From NCBI RefSeq assembly GCF_029917005.1, contig NZ_CP123967.1:1302001-1366000 (forward strand): DNA of 64,000 nt, read 5' to 3'. The notes below the pieces were generated by a model. That model saw nothing but the letters and a program-made list of their open reading frames with translations, had not been told where the DNA came from and searched no databases. A program made the position numbers and the translations under genes. Position 1 is the stretch's first letter; every line of letters begins with the position of its first letter. Source of the stretch: Tessaracoccus lacteus. Its GTDB lineage: Bacteria; Actinomycetota; Actinomycetes; Propionibacteriales; Propionibacteriaceae. Of this stretch, positions 17,583-27,257 are shown one piece after another.

Positions 17583-18659
17583 GTGGCCCGACCCGGATTC
17601 AGCCTCGACGGCCCCCCCGAGGGGCCGAGGCTCGCCGTGCCCGACCCGCAGGGCGCCGAGTTTTCGGTGCTCCGGGTCCCGACCGGGCCGACGGTGCCGC
17701 TGAACAAGCTGGCCCCCGAGGCCGCGCTGCGCCGCCTCGAGCTCACCATCGTGCGCCGCCTCGAAGGATTTCTGCACGGCGACCACCTCGGCCTGCTCCC
17801 CGGCCCCGGGTCCGACACAAACGACGCCCGCGTCTACCAGCCCGGCCAGGATGACGTCCGAAAGATTGACTGGGCCGTCACGGCCCGCACCACCGTCCCG
17901 CACGTCCGCGACACCATGGCGGACCGCGAGCTGGAGGTCTGGGCGCTGCTCGACGTGACCCCGTCGATGAACTGGGGCACCGAGGGCATCACCAAGCGCG
18001 ACCTCGGGATCGCGGCCATCGCCACCATCGGCTTCCTCAGCCAGAAGATGGGCGACCGGTTCGGCGGCATGATGATGCGCCCCGATCAGGTCAAGAGGCT
18101 GCCGGCCCGCTCCGGCCGCACCGCCCTGTACGGGCTGCTGCGCAAGATGCTGACCGAGCCGATCGTCGCCGACCACGCGCCCGGCGACCTCGAACTGGCG
18201 GACGGCATCGAACAGCTCAACCGCTCGCAGCGTCGCCGCGGCATGCGGGTCGTCGTCTCCGACTTCCTGACCCCGGGCGACGCCGAGCTCGACCCCGAGG
18301 TCCCGCCGCCGTGGGAGCGGGCGATCCGCCGCCTGTCGGTGCGCAACCAGGTGCTGTGCATCGAGGTCGTCGACCGGCACGAGCTGGAGTTCCCCGACGT
18401 CGGCGAGATGCTCATCCGCGACCCGGAGACGTCGTTCGCGCGCTACGTCAACACCTCCGACGACGCCGCCCGCCGACGGATGGACGCCGCCTCCAAGGCA
18501 CAGCGCGACCGTGTCCGGCTCGCGCTGCGCCGCGCCGGCGCCGGGCACATCCAGCTGCGCACCGACCGCGACTGGGTGGCCGACATCGCGCGCTTCGTGC
18601 TGAACTACCGCCGCGTCGCCGGCATGCTGCACCAGCCGCCGCAGGGGGTGAGCCGCTAG
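17583..18659 (+). CDS. DUF58 domain protein
   Basis: DUF58 proteins accompany MoxR ATPases and carry a VWA-like fold. The 358-residue protein shows the family core YQPGQDDVRKIDWAVTART followed by ELEVWALLDVTPSMNWG, in which DVTPS is a MIDAS-like metal site. GTG at 17583 lies 5 bp after the moxR stop. The protein is soluble in prediction and is the middle partner of the MoxR-VWA operon. The role is inferred from context. Confidence 0.9.
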   Translation: MARPGFSLDGPPEGPRLAVPDPQGAEFSVLRVPTGPTVPLNKLAPEAALRRLELTIVRRLEGFLHGDHLGLLPGPGSDTNDARVYQPGQDDVRKIDWAVTARTTVPHVRDTMADRELEVWALLDVTPSMNWGTEGITKRDLGIAAIATIGFLSQKMGDRFGGMMMRPDQVKRLPARSGRTALYGLLRKMLTEPIVADHAPGDLELADGIEQLNRSQRRRGMRVVVSDFLTPGDAELDPEVPPPWERAIRRLSVRNQVLCIEVVDRHELEFPDVGEMLIRDPETSFARYVNTSDDAARRRMDAASKAQRDRVRLALRRAGAGHIQLRTDRDWVADIARFVLNYRRVAGMLHQPPQGVSR

Positions 18660-19625
18660 ATGCTCGACTGGATCCCCGACTTCCAGAACCCGGACCGGCT
18701 GTGGACACTGGTGCTGCTGCCCGTCCTGATCATCGCGTACCTGATCCTGCTGCGGCTCAAGGGCCGCGTCGCGCTGCGCTACACCAACACCGGCGTGCTC
18801 GGCCGCATCGTCGGATCGCAGCGTCGCTGGACCCGGCACCTGTTCGTGGCGATGTCGCTCGCCTCGCTGATCGCGCTGGGCCTGGCCTACGCCAATCCCC
18901 TGGGCGTCGAGAAGCAGCCCCGGGAGCGGGCGACGGTCGTGCTCGTCGTCGACACGTCCCTGTCGATGTCAGCGACCGACGTCAGCCCCAACCGGCTGGC
19001 CGCCGCGCAGACCGCCGCCGTCGCGTTTATGAACGACCTGCCGAGCAGCTTCAACGTCGCCGTCGTCGGCCTCGACGGTGACCCGTCCATCGCGATCCCG
19101 CCGACCACCGACCGGGGCGCCACCCAGCGCGCGATCGAGGCGCTCCAGCTGAGCGACGGGACGGCGATCGGCGACTCCATCACGCAGGCGCTGAAGGCGG
19201 TCGACCAGGCCCCCGTCGGCGACGATGAGGAGGAGGCGCCCGCGATGATCGTGATGCTCTCCGACGGCACCAACACCGAGGGCGCGTCGGCGACGGAGGC
19301 CACCGCTGAGGCCCGCGACCGGGAGATCCCGATCTTCACCATCGCGTACGGCACCGAGAACGGGTACGTCGACGTCGACGGGCAACGCGAGAACGTCGCG
19401 CCGGACCCGGAGGCCCTGGAGCAGATCGCCACCGCCACAGGCGGGAAGTCAGTCGCCGCCGACGACCTCACCTCGCTCAAGGACGCCTACCGGCAGATTG
19501 GTTCCGTCCTGGGGTACGAGGAAGTGTCGAAGCCCATCACCGCGACCTACGCGTCCATCGCGCTCGGTTTCGCGGTCGTCGCGGCGCTCGGCGCGGTGTT
19601 CATGGCGGCGAGGTGGCCACGATGA
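18660..19625 (+). CDS. VWA domain membrane protein (BatA-like), first copy
   Basis: The 321-residue protein has two N-terminal membrane helices (about 14-32 and 60-78), a VWA domain with the complete MIDAS motif DTSLS at 98-102, and one C-terminal membrane helix. The domain would face outside or the cytosol depending on topology. Bat-type topology predicts an exposed VWA domain between the helices. The ATG directly follows the DUF58 stop with no gap. It shares clear similarity with the next gene (FTIAYGTENGYVDVDGQR against YTIAFGTDNGYVVQDGQR), which points to a duplication. Confidence 0.92.
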   Translation: MLDWIPDFQNPDRLWTLVLLPVLIIAYLILLRLKGRVALRYTNTGVLGRIVGSQRRWTRHLFVAMSLASLIALGLAYANPLGVEKQPRERATVVLVVDTSLSMSATDVSPNRLAAAQTAAVAFMNDLPSSFNVAVVGLDGDPSIAIPPTTDRGATQRAIEALQLSDGTAIGDSITQALKAVDQAPVGDDEEEAPAMIVMLSDGTNTEGASATEATAEARDREIPIFTIAYGTENGYVDVDGQRENVAPDPEALEQIATATGGKSVAADDLTSLKDAYRQIGSVLGYEEVSKPITATYASIALGFAVVAALGAVFMAARWPR

Positions 19626-20578
19626 CCCCGCTCGCCATGGAGTTCCTCGCCGCGCCCCGCCTGTGGGCTCTGGTGGTGATCCCTGTGATCGCCGTGCTGT
19701 ACGTGGTGCTGTCGGGTCGCACCGTGCAGCGGCCCATGAGCTCGCGGCTGCGGATCGTCGTCCCGAAGGACGCCGCCTGGAAGCGCCACGGGGCGGTGCT
19801 GCTCGCGCTGCTCAGCCTCGCGTCGCTCATCGTGGCCTGGGCGATGCCGACCGACCTCGTCGACAAGCCGAGGGACCGGGCGACGGTGGTCGTCGCCATC
19901 GACGTCTCGTGGTCCATGGAGGCCGAGGACGTCTCGCCGAACCGCATGCAGGCCGCCCAGACGGCGGCGAAGGAGTTCGTCGAGTCCCTGCCGGAGCGGT
20001 TCAACGTTGCGCTGGTCTCGTTCGCCGGCACCGCGTCCATCGCCGTGCCGCCGACCGTCGACCGCGACGTGATCGACCGCGCGATCGATGCGCTGGAGAT
20101 GGGCCCGTCCACCGCGGTGGGCGAGGGCATCTACACGAGCCTCGAGGCGCTCACCCAGGTGCCGGAGGACCCCGACGATCCGGAGGCGATCGCCCCGGCG
20201 GCGATCGTGCTGCTCTCCGACGGCGCCACCAACATCGGCCGCTCGTCGGCGGGCGCCGCCGAGGTGGCCAAGGAACAGGGAGTCCCCGTCTACACCATCG
20301 CCTTCGGCACGGACAACGGCTATGTCGTGCAGGACGGGCAGCGCCAGCGCGTCGCCGTCGACCACTACGAGCTGAGCGAGATCGCCCGCATCTCCGGCGG
20401 CAAGAAGTACGCGGCCGCGTCGGCGGGGCAGCTGAACGAGGTCTACGAGGCCATCCGCCAGTCCGTGGGCACGGAGCAGGTCGCCGCGGAGGTCACCGAC
20501 CGCTACGCAGGCCTGGCGATCATCTTCGCGGTCCTCGCTGCACTGGGCGTCATCTCGCTCGGCGCCCGCTGGCCCTGA
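19622..20578 (+). CDS. VWA domain membrane protein (BatA/BatB-like), second copy
   Basis: The 318-residue paralogue of the preceding gene has the same layout of two N-terminal helices, a VWA domain with DVSWS at 94-98, and one C-terminal helix. The ATG at 19622 overlaps the previous stop (ATGA), so the pair is translationally coupled. Paired VWA proteins in Bat-type operons may form a heterodimer recognised by the MoxR ATPase. A tandem repeat array follows the stop. Confidence 0.92.
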   Translation: MTPLAMEFLAAPRLWALVVIPVIAVLYVVLSGRTVQRPMSSRLRIVVPKDAAWKRHGAVLLALLSLASLIVAWAMPTDLVDKPRDRATVVVAIDVSWSMEAEDVSPNRMQAAQTAAKEFVESLPERFNVALVSFAGTASIAVPPTVDRDVIDRAIDALEMGPSTAVGEGIYTSLEALTQVPEDPDDPEAIAPAAIVLLSDGATNIGRSSAGAAEVAKEQGVPVYTIAFGTDNGYVVQDGQRQRVAVDHYELSEIARISGGKKYAAASAGQLNEVYEAIRQSVGTEQVAAEVTDRYAGLAIIFAVLAALGVISLGARWP

Positions 20579-20582
20579 TCCT

Positions 20583-20908
20583 CCCGGTTCCCTGAGCTTG
20601 TGTCCCCGGTTCCCTGAGCTTGTGTCCCCGGTTCCCTGAGCTTGTGTCCCCGGTTCCCTGAGCTTGTGTCCCCGGTTCCCTGAGCTTGTGTCCCCGGTTC
20701 CCTGAGCTTGTGTCCCCGGTTCCCTGAGCTTGGTCGTTGGGCCCTGAGCGGAGCGAAGGGTTCTCCTCTCGCTTCGCTCGAGGCACCTCGACAGGCTCGG
20801 CGACCCGGTTCCCTGAGCTTGTCTCCTCGGTTCCCTGAGCTTGTCTCCTCGGTTCCCTGAGCCTGTCGAAGGGCCCTGAGCTTGTCGAAGGGTTCTCCTC
20901 TCGACAAG
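20583..20908. repeat. tandem 22-bp array and REP-like palindromes
   Basis: The core GGTTCCCTGAGCTTG starts at 20586, 20608, 20630, 20652, 20674, 20696 and 20718, a strict 22-bp period for seven units. Degenerate units continue near 20810-20905, ending with palindromic forms of CCCTGAGCTTGTCGAAGGG and its complement. This fills the 335-bp gap between two convergent genes. It is not coding: 22 is not a multiple of three, and the open frames across it are translations of the repeat. Confidence 0.95.
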
Positions 20909-20913
20909 CTCGG

Positions 20914-22743
20914 CTACAGATTCTCGATCGGCAACACGGGCACGTCGGGGCTCTGGGGAAGGCCGAAGACCTGCTCCAGGAACGACACCTGCGCCTCGAG
21001 CGCGAGGCGGCGGGTCGCCATGGCTCGGAAGCCGTGACCCTCGCCCTCCAGCATGAGCAGCGCGACGGGCAGGTGCGCGGCGCGCACGGCGTCGGCCATC
21101 GCGACCGCCTGGTTCGGCGGGACCACCTTGTCGATGGTGCCCTGCAGGATCAGCATCGGCGTGCGTAACCGGTCGAGGTGGTTGATGGGGGAGCGGTCCT
21201 CGTAGACCTCGCGGCCCGCGGGCCACGGCGCGATCAGCGAGTGCGGGTAGCGCGACTCGGCCTTGTGCGTGTCGGTGACCAGCGTCGTGAGGTCGCCGAT
21301 CCCGTAGCGGCTGACGCCGGCCGAGAAGACGTCGGTCGAGGTGAGGGCCCGCAGCGTCGTGTAGCCGCCGGCCGACCCGCCGGTGATGGCGACCCTGGCC
21401 GGGTCCGCCAGGCCACGGGAGACCACCTCGGCGACCGCGGCGGTCGCGTCGGACACGTCGTAGATGCCCCAGTTGCCCTTGAGGCGGTCGCGGTAGGCGC
21501 GGCCGAAGCCCGTGGAGCCGGAGTAGTTCACGTCCAGCACCCCGAAGCCGCGCGAGACCCAGAACTGGACGGTGGCGTCGAAGCTCGCGGTGGCCATGGA
21601 GGTGGGGCCGCCGTGCGTCATGACGATCAGGGGAGCCGGCGCGGCGCCGTCGGGCGAGTAGAGCCAGGAGTGGACCGGGCCGGCCTCGCCGTCGCACCAC
21701 AGGGCAGCGGGGACCGTGACGTCGGCCTCCGGGTCGGTCGGCCCGGCGAGCTGAGTCACCGTGCCGTCGGCGGAAATGCGGTGCAGCGTCGCGGCGCGGT
21801 CGGCCCACTCGGCCACGACAAGGAGGTCCTCGCCGCTGACGGCCAGGGACTCGACGTAGGTGGTGCCGGGCAGCGGGCTGGCGACCTCGCCCGTGGCGGG
21901 GTTCCAGATGCCGACGGTGCCGAGGCCGTCATCGAGGATGAGCGACGCGATGCGGCCGCCGGGCAGCACGGCGGCCGCGGGCGGGTTCAGCACCCACGTC
22001 GGGGCGGCGCAGTCCAGGTCGGTTCGCCAGCGGGCCCCACCGTCGATGCGCCAGTTCCAGAACCCGCTGTCGTCGGCGACGAACGCGAGGTCGTCCGGCG
22101 CGACCCACAGCGGGTCCTTAGCCGAGACGTCGTCTCGGGTGTAGGCCGGGGCGGCGTCGGACGGGTCGGCGAGCGTGGCGGTCCACACCGAGCTGGTGTC
22201 CCAGCTCATGTTGGGGTGGTCCCACTGCATCCAGGCGACCTGACCGTCGAGGACCGTGATCGCCGCGTAGAAGTCGGCACCGGTGGCGATGACCCGACCG
22301 CCCGACGGGTTGTCGCCGTCGAGATCCAGGGCCACGATCTCGGTGCGCGCCTCCGGTTGAGCGTGGTGGTCCTCGCGGACGGCGAGCACGAGTCCCTCGG
22401 ACGGCACCAGCTCCAGCCCGCCGTAGACGAAGCGGCGCTGGTCGATCGTGATGGGGCGTGTGCCGAAGGTGTCGCGGACCATGACCTTGCCGGTTCTGTC
22501 GTCGCAGAAGGCGAGCAGGTCCGCGGCCACCGCGTAGGCGCCGCCGCCGTACTCCATCGCGCGCGACCGCACGTTCGCGTCGGGGGTCAGGTCCTCCACG
22601 GCCCCGTCGCGGAGCCGGCGGACGGTGACCCGTCCGTCCTGGGCGGCGATCGAGGCGAGCCAGAAGACGGCGTCGTCGGTCGCGCGGACCTGCGAGATCG
22701 CGTCGGGGTAGTTCAGGACGGAGTCGAGCGAGCGTACTGCCAT
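20914..22743 (-). CDS. S9-family prolyl oligopeptidase-like serine peptidase
   Basis: The 609-residue protein has an N-terminal beta-propeller-like region and a C-terminal alpha/beta-hydrolase domain from about residue 370. The catalytic serine sits in GGSAGGYTT, the Asp in LQGTIDKVVPP and the His in EGEGHGFRAM, giving the Ser-Asp-His order of the family. HGGPTS forms the oxyanion region. There is no signal peptide, so it is probably cytosolic. The ATG at 22743 has AGGAAT upstream. It diverges from the DUF3145 gene. The substrate is likely small peptides. Confidence 0.92.
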   Translation of the reverse strand: MAVRSLDSVLNYPDAISQVRATDDAVFWLASIAAQDGRVTVRRLRDGAVEDLTPDANVRSRAMEYGGGAYAVAADLLAFCDDRTGKVMVRDTFGTRPITIDQRRFVYGGLELVPSEGLVLAVREDHHAQPEARTEIVALDLDGDNPSGGRVIATGADFYAAITVLDGQVAWMQWDHPNMSWDTSSVWTATLADPSDAAPAYTRDDVSAKDPLWVAPDDLAFVADDSGFWNWRIDGGARWRTDLDCAAPTWVLNPPAAAVLPGGRIASLILDDGLGTVGIWNPATGEVASPLPGTTYVESLAVSGEDLLVVAEWADRAATLHRISADGTVTQLAGPTDPEADVTVPAALWCDGEAGPVHSWLYSPDGAAPAPLIVMTHGGPTSMATASFDATVQFWVSRGFGVLDVNYSGSTGFGRAYRDRLKGNWGIYDVSDATAAVAEVVSRGLADPARVAITGGSAGGYTTLRALTSTDVFSAGVSRYGIGDLTTLVTDTHKAESRYPHSLIAPWPAGREVYEDRSPINHLDRLRTPMLILQGTIDKVVPPNQAVAMADAVRAAHLPVALLMLEGEGHGFRAMATRRLALEAQVSFLEQVFGLPQSPDVPVLPIENL

Positions 22744-22885
22744 GGGTCAATTCCTACTTGCCCCCGCGTGGGCTTTCAAGGCCGGCGTTGCGCGTGGCCC
22801 CCGGCCACGGCAGAATTGGCCCCGCACCTGGACGGGCCCCGATCGCAGGGGAAGGCAATTAGGGCCCGACCAGGAGGTACCCACC

Positions 22886-23410
22886 ATGACTGCTCGAACT
22901 CCTTCGACCAGCCAGCCCCAGGCGCGCGGGATGATCTACATCCACTCCGCGTCGGCGGCGCTGTGCCCTCATATCGAATGGGCGATCGGCGCGGTGGCGG
23001 GGGCACGCCTGCAGTTCGACTGGACGAATCAGCCCGCTGAGCGGGGAGCGCAGCGCGCGGAGGCCGCCTGGACCGGCGACATCGGCAGCGGCGCTGCGTT
23101 CGCGTCGGCGCTGGCGAGGCTCGGACAGGCGAGGTTCGAGATCACGGAGGAGCCGACGCGGTCCTCTGACGGTCAGCGGTTCTGCTTCACCCCGACGCTG
23201 GGGTCGTTCACGGCGATCGTCGGCATCCACGGAGACATCCACGTCCCGGAGGACAGGCTGAAGCACGCCGTCGCCACCGACGCGCTGGGCGGCGAGCCGA
23301 TCCACAAGGCGCTCGAGAAGCTGCTGGGCGTGCCGTGGGATGAGGAACTCGATGTGTTCCGTTACGCGACGGAGGACGCCCCCATCCGCTGGTTGCACCA
23401 GGTCGTCTGA
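22886..23410 (+). CDS. DUF3145 family protein
   Basis: The 174-residue protein matches the actinobacterial DUF3145 family, with RGMIYIHSASAALCPHIEWAI near the N-terminus and conserved RFCFTPTLG and RLKHAV segments. The family is commonly encoded beside the FAS-II cluster, as here. Its biochemical role is unknown. The ATG at 22886 has AGGAGG 8 bp upstream, which decides the start over longer alternatives. It converges on fabF, with the second copy of the palindromic element in between. Confidence 0.9.
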   Translation: MTARTPSTSQPQARGMIYIHSASAALCPHIEWAIGAVAGARLQFDWTNQPAERGAQRAEAAWTGDIGSGAAFASALARLGQARFEITEEPTRSSDGQRFCFTPTLGSFTAIVGIHGDIHVPEDRLKHAVATDALGGEPIHKALEKLLGVPWDEELDVFRYATEDAPIRWLHQVV

Positions 23411-23428
23411 CCCCGTCGCCCGAGGCCG

Positions 23429-23512
23429 CGATGAGCACATCCTCCTTCCCGTCGGGCTGAAACGGCCATGTGACCGTTCATCCTCGCGACGGGAAGTGTG
23501 TCGTGCTCATCG
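23429..23512. repeat. palindromic intergenic element, copy 2
   Basis: The arms are CGATGAGCACatcctccTTCCCGTCG-like on the left and the complement of CGATGAGCACGACACACTT on the right. The outer 10 bp match exactly and the next bases are diverged. The right arm matches copy 1 (5821-5901). It lies between the convergent DUF3145 and fabF genes. Confidence 0.8.
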
Positions 23513-23526
23513 CACCTCGGGAGCCG

Positions 23527-24786
23527 TCAGTCGGTGACGTTCTCGTTGCTCACGACAATGGCGACGTTGTGGCCGCCGAAGCCGAAGCTGTTGTTGATCG
23601 CGACGAGGTCGCCGGTCGCGGGCAGGGCCCGGTTGGACGTGGCGACGTCGATCGGCAGGTCGGGCTCGATGTTGTCGACGTTGATCGTGCCGGGCACGAC
23701 GCGGTTCTTCAGCGCCAGCACCGTCGCGACGGTCTCCAGTGCGCCGGCACCGCCGAGGAGGTGACCCGTCATGGACTTGGTCGAGTTGACGACGACGTGC
23801 TCGGCATCCGGGCCCAGGGCCTTGCGGATCGAGTGGGCCTCGGTGACGTCGCCCTGCGGCGTCGACGTGCCGTGCGCGTTGATGTGCACGACGTCGGCGG
23901 GCGAGATGCCGGCGTCGGCGACGGCGCGACGCATCGCGAGCGCCTGGCCGTAGCCGTCGGGGTCGGGCTGCACGATGTCGTGGCCGTCGGCGGAGATGCC
24001 GGAGCCGCGCACGGTCCCGTAGATCTTCGCTCCGCGGGCCTTCGCGGCGTCGAGGCGCTCGAGGACGAGCAGCGCGGCGCCCTCGCCGAGCACGAAGCCG
24101 TCGCGGTCGATGTCCCAGGGACGCGACGCGCGCTCGGGCTCGTCGTTGCGCCGCGACAGGGCCTGCATCTGGCCGAAGGCGCCGATCGGCAGCGGGTGGA
24201 TGACGGCCTCGCCGCCGCCCACCAGGACGGTGTCGGCGCGGCCGAGGCGCAGCATGTCGAGGCCGAGCGAGATCGCCTCGTTCGACGATGCGCAGGCGGA
24301 GACGGGGGTGTGGATCCCGGCGCGGGCGCCCAGCCGCAGGCCGAGGTTGGCGGCGGGGGCGTTGGCCATCAGCATGGGGATGGTGAAGGGGGAGACGCGG
24401 CGGAGCCCCTTCTCCTTCATGACGTCCCACTGGCCGAGCAGCGTGTGCAGGCCGCCGATGCCGGTGGCCGCGACGACGCCGATGCGGTCGCGGTCGAGCT
24501 GGTTGTCCTCGCCGAGCCCGATGCCGGCGTCCGCCCAGGCGGCCAGCCCCGCGACCAGCATCAGCTGCGACGAGCGGTCGAGCTTTCGTGCCTCGACACG
24601 GTCGATCACCTCGAGCGGGTCGACCGCGGCCCGTGCGGCGATGCGGGTGGGCAGGGCCTCGGCCCATTCCTCGGTGAGGGAGACGACGCCGGAGCGTCCG
24701 GCGAGCAGGGCGTCCCAGGTGCTGGTGACGTCGCCGCCCAGCGGGGTGGTGGCGCCGATGCCGGTGATGACGATCGCGTCGGACAT
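23527..24786 (-). CDS. fabF: 3-oxoacyl-ACP synthase II FabF
   Basis: FabF condenses malonyl-ACP with longer acyl-ACP in the elongation step of type II fatty acid synthesis. The 419-residue protein carries the catalytic Cys in SACASSNEAI and the two His in NAHGTSTPQGD and KSMTGHLLGG. The ending NNSFGFGGHNVAIV is typical. It is the last gene of the fasR-fabD-fabH-acpP-fabF order, 101 bp after acpP. The RBS before ATG 24786 is AGGAG-like. Confidence 0.97.
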   Translation of the reverse strand: MSDAIVITGIGATTPLGGDVTSTWDALLAGRSGVVSLTEEWAEALPTRIAARAAVDPLEVIDRVEARKLDRSSQLMLVAGLAAWADAGIGLGEDNQLDRDRIGVVAATGIGGLHTLLGQWDVMKEKGLRRVSPFTIPMLMANAPAANLGLRLGARAGIHTPVSACASSNEAISLGLDMLRLGRADTVLVGGGEAVIHPLPIGAFGQMQALSRRNDEPERASRPWDIDRDGFVLGEGAALLVLERLDAAKARGAKIYGTVRGSGISADGHDIVQPDPDGYGQALAMRRAVADAGISPADVVHINAHGTSTPQGDVTEAHSIRKALGPDAEHVVVNSTKSMTGHLLGGAGALETVATVLALKNRVVPGTINVDNIEPDLPIDVATSNRALPATGDLVAINNSFGFGGHNVAIVVSNENVTD

Positions 24787-24887
24787 GTCTCTCCTGAACT
24801 CATAGCGGCGGGCCGATGGGCCCGGTGTGGGGGAGCGGCGCGGGGCGCCGGTCGGTGGGCGGCGACTGGCCGCCCACCGGTGAGGCG

Positions 24888-25133
24888 TCAGTTGGAGGCG
24901 CGCTCGATGTAGGCGACGGCGTCGCCGACGGTCTTGAGGTTCTTGGAGTCCTCGTCAGGGATCGAGACGCCGAACTTGTCCTCGCAGGCGTAGATGATCT
25001 CGACCATCGACAGGGAGTCGACGCCGAGCTCGTCGATGAAGGACTTGTCGAGCTGGACGTCGTCCGCGGCGACGCCGGCGATGTCGTTGACGATCTCGGC
25101 GAGGTCGGTGCGGATCTCTTCGGTGCTGGCCAT
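24888..25133 (-). CDS. acpP: acyl carrier protein
   Basis: The 81-residue acidic protein carries growing acyl chains on a phosphopantetheine arm attached to the Ser of the DSL motif (GVDSLSMVEI). The length and helical pattern are normal. The sequence AAGGAACC precedes the ATG. It lies between fabH and fabF in the FAS-II operon. Confidence 0.97.
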   Translation of the reverse strand: MASTEEIRTDLAEIVNDIAGVAADDVQLDKSFIDELGVDSLSMVEIIYACEDKFGVSIPDEDSKNLKTVGDAVAYIERASN

Positions 25134-25177
25134 GGTGGTTCCTTTTCTTGTTGGGTCTGTCAGGGATGGACGGTGGT

Positions 25178-26161
25178 TCAGGGGAGCAGCAGGGTCTGGC
25201 CCGCGAAGACCAGCCCGGCGCCGAAGCCGATGATCAGCGCGGAGTCGCCGCTCTTGGCCTGGCCGGATTCGAGGAGCTCCTCCATTGCCAGCGGGATCGA
25301 CGCCGCAGAAGAGTTGCCCATGCGGATGATGTCGCGGCCGACGGTGACGGTCTCGGGGAGCTTGAGGTGGCGCAGCATCGAATCGGTGATGCGGTTGTTG
25401 GCCTGGTGCGGAATGAAGCAGTCAAGCTCGTCGGGGGTGAGGCCGGACGCCTCGAGTGCCTCGACGGCCTTGCCGACGATCGCCGTCGTGGCCCACTTGA
25501 AGACCTCACGGCCCTCCATGTGGATCTTGGGGCCCTCGTCGCCGGCGGTGCGCCAGTCATCGATCTCGATGACCTGGTAGGCCTCGGGCTTCGAGCCCCA
25601 GACGGTGGGGCCGATGGCCGGGGTGTCGGAGGGACCGACGACGACGGCGCCCGCACCGTCAGAGAACAGGAACGCTGTGGAGCGGTCGCTGAAGTCCGTG
25701 TAGCGCGACAGGGTCTCCGCGCCGAGCACGAGCACGTGTGTCGCGGAGCCGGAGCGCACCATCGACTCCGCCAGGGAGACGCCGTAGCAGAAGCCCGCGC
25801 AGGCTGCGGAGATGTCGAACGCGGCGGGGGCGTCCATGCCGAGCTTGGCGGCCATGATCGTCGCGAGCGATGGGGTCTGCTGGAAGTGGGACACGGTCGA
25901 CACGATGATCGCGTCGATATCGGTCGCCTGCAGACCGGCCCGCTCGATGGCCTTCGACGCGGCCTCCAGCGCCAGGGTCTCGACATCCTCGCCCTCGGCG
26001 ACCCAGCGGCGCTCGGTGATGCCGGTGCGCTGCGTGATCCACTCGTCGGTGGAGTCGATCATGGTGCACATCTCGGCGTTGGTGACCACGCGGCTGCCGC
26101 GCGCGGCACCCACGGACATCAGACGCGCGTACTGTGCGCCGGTAGAGCTCTTGAGGGGCAC
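25178..26161 (-). CDS. fabH: 3-oxoacyl-ACP synthase III FabH
   Basis: FabH starts fatty acid synthesis by condensing an acyl-CoA primer with malonyl-ACP. In high-GC actinobacteria it often prefers branched primers. The 327-residue protein shows the catalytic Cys in [11 protein letters not shown], His in [10 protein letters not shown] and Asn in GNSSAAS. GTG at 26161 is preferred because it begins 4 bp after the fabD stop and gives the usual N-terminus before [13 protein letters not shown]. An in-frame ATG at 26206 would overlap fabD by 41 bp. Confidence 0.95.
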   Translation of the reverse strand: MPLKSSTGAQYARLMSVGAARGSRVVTNAEMCTMIDSTDEWITQRTGITERRWVAEGEDVETLALEAASKAIERAGLQATDIDAIIVSTVSHFQQTPSLATIMAAKLGMDAPAAFDISAACAGFCYGVSLAESMVRSGSATHVLVLGAETLSRYTDFSDRSTAFLFSDGAGAVVVGPSDTPAIGPTVWGSKPEAYQVIEIDDWRTAGDEGPKIHMEGREVFKWATTAIVGKAVEALEASGLTPDELDCFIPHQANNRITDSMLRHLKLPETVTVGRDIIRMGNSSAASIPLAMEELLESGQAKSGDSALIIGFGAGLVFAGQTLLLP

Positions 26162-26165
26162 GATG

Positions 26166-27098
26166 TCACTCGCTTTCGGTGGTGGCGTGGGCAGCGACGA
26201 AGGCACGGGCCTCGTCGAGCTGGTCCGGGGTGTCGAGCTGGAAGGTATCGACGCCCTTCAGGTTCCTGGTGGCGATCTTCGCCAGGGTGCCGGCGGGCGC
26301 GAGCTCCAGCAGGCCGGTGACGCCCAGGTCGACGAGCGTGGCCATGCAGAGGTCCCAGCGGACCGGGTTCGCGACCTGGTTCACCATCCGCTCGAGCGCG
26401 TCCGCGCCGGAGGTGACGACGGCGCCGTCGCGGTTCGACAGCAGCGGCACGGCCGGGTCGTGCGTGGCGACCCCCGCGGCCACCGTGCGCAGGTGCGCGA
26501 CCGCGGGCTCCATGTGCACGGTGTGGAAGGCGCCGGCGACACTCAGCGGCACGAGCCGGGCCCGGCGGGGCGGGTTCTCGGCGAAGGCGGCGAGCTGCTC
26601 GACCGTGCCCGCGGCGACGATCTGGCCCGTGCCGTTGTTGTTGGCGGCGGTCAGGCCGGCGGCCTCGATCGCGGCGAGCACCTCGTCGGCGTTGCCGGAC
26701 AGTACGGCGGTCATGGAGGTGGGCCTGGCCGCGGAGGCCTCGGCCATCGCGCGGCCACGCTCGCGGACGAGTACCAGGGCGTCGTCGTCGGAGATGGCGC
26801 CGGCCAGCGCCATCGCGCCGAGCTCGCCGACCGAGTGGCCGGCGAAGGCACCGACAGCCGAGGTGTCGGAGCCCAGCAGCGCACGGCCGGTGAGCAGCGC
26901 GGCTGCGACCAGCAGCGGCTGTGCGACTGCCGTGTCGCGGATGGTGTCGGCGTCGGCCTGCGTGCCGTAGTGCGCGAGGTCCAGTTCGCTGACGGCGCTG
27001 AGGGCGGCCAGCTGCGCGGCGAGGGAGTCGTCCTCAAGCCACGGGGCGAGGAAACCGGGAGTCTGGGCGCCCTGACCTGGCGCGACGATGGCTAGCAC
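26166..27098 (-). CDS. fabD: malonyl-CoA:ACP acyltransferase FabD
   Basis: FabD moves malonyl groups from CoA to ACP. The 310-residue protein has the nucleophilic serine in GHSVGE, the N-terminal GQGAQ motif and the His region GAFHTVHM. It starts with GTG at 27098, preceded by a purine-rich GGGGGCAAGG. It is first of the four catalytic genes and is followed 4 bp later by fabH. The 159-bp gap to fasR contains a palindrome and may hold a separate promoter controlled by FasR. Confidence 0.96.
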   Translation of the reverse strand: MLAIVAPGQGAQTPGFLAPWLEDDSLAAQLAALSAVSELDLAHYGTQADADTIRDTAVAQPLLVAAALLTGRALLGSDTSAVGAFAGHSVGELGAMALAGAISDDDALVLVRERGRAMAEASAARPTSMTAVLSGNADEVLAAIEAAGLTAANNNGTGQIVAAGTVEQLAAFAENPPRRARLVPLSVAGAFHTVHMEPAVAHLRTVAAGVATHDPAVPLLSNRDGAVVTSGADALERMVNQVANPVRWDLCMATLVDLGVTGLLELAPAGTLAKIATRNLKGVDTFQLDTPDQLDEARAFVAAHATTESE

Positions 27099-27166
27099 AT
27101 TGACTACCTTGCCCCCTCGGACCGGCCGAAGTTGGCTGCGAAACGTTGAAAATGCCGGGCGCGCGT

Positions 27167-27183
27167 TTGTGGGATCCCCACAA
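27167..27183. promoter_or_regulatory. palindrome between fasR and fabD
   Basis: TTGTGGG-ATC-CCCACAA has 7-bp perfect arms and lies 69 bp upstream of the fabD start. It is a candidate operator for the FAS-II regulator, but I have no consensus to test it against. Confidence 0.35.
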
Positions 27184-27257
27184 GGGGGTTGCGATGTGGA
27201 CTCCGGGGACGGGCGTGGGCTTGTGGGGAGCGCTGAAAGCGTCCCGCCGAAGACGGC

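Noticed and set aside
20583-20760. Possible CRISPR array
   Set aside because: The repeats abut one another with no variable spacers, and no cas genes are present.
20550-20786. Open frame of GTQAQGTGDTSS-type repeats
   Set aside because: It is only the translation of the 22-bp tandem array and has no start signal.
19547-21808. A 753-codon minus-strand frame
   Set aside because: It crosses two VWA genes, the repeat array and part of the peptidase gene, and contains translated repeats.
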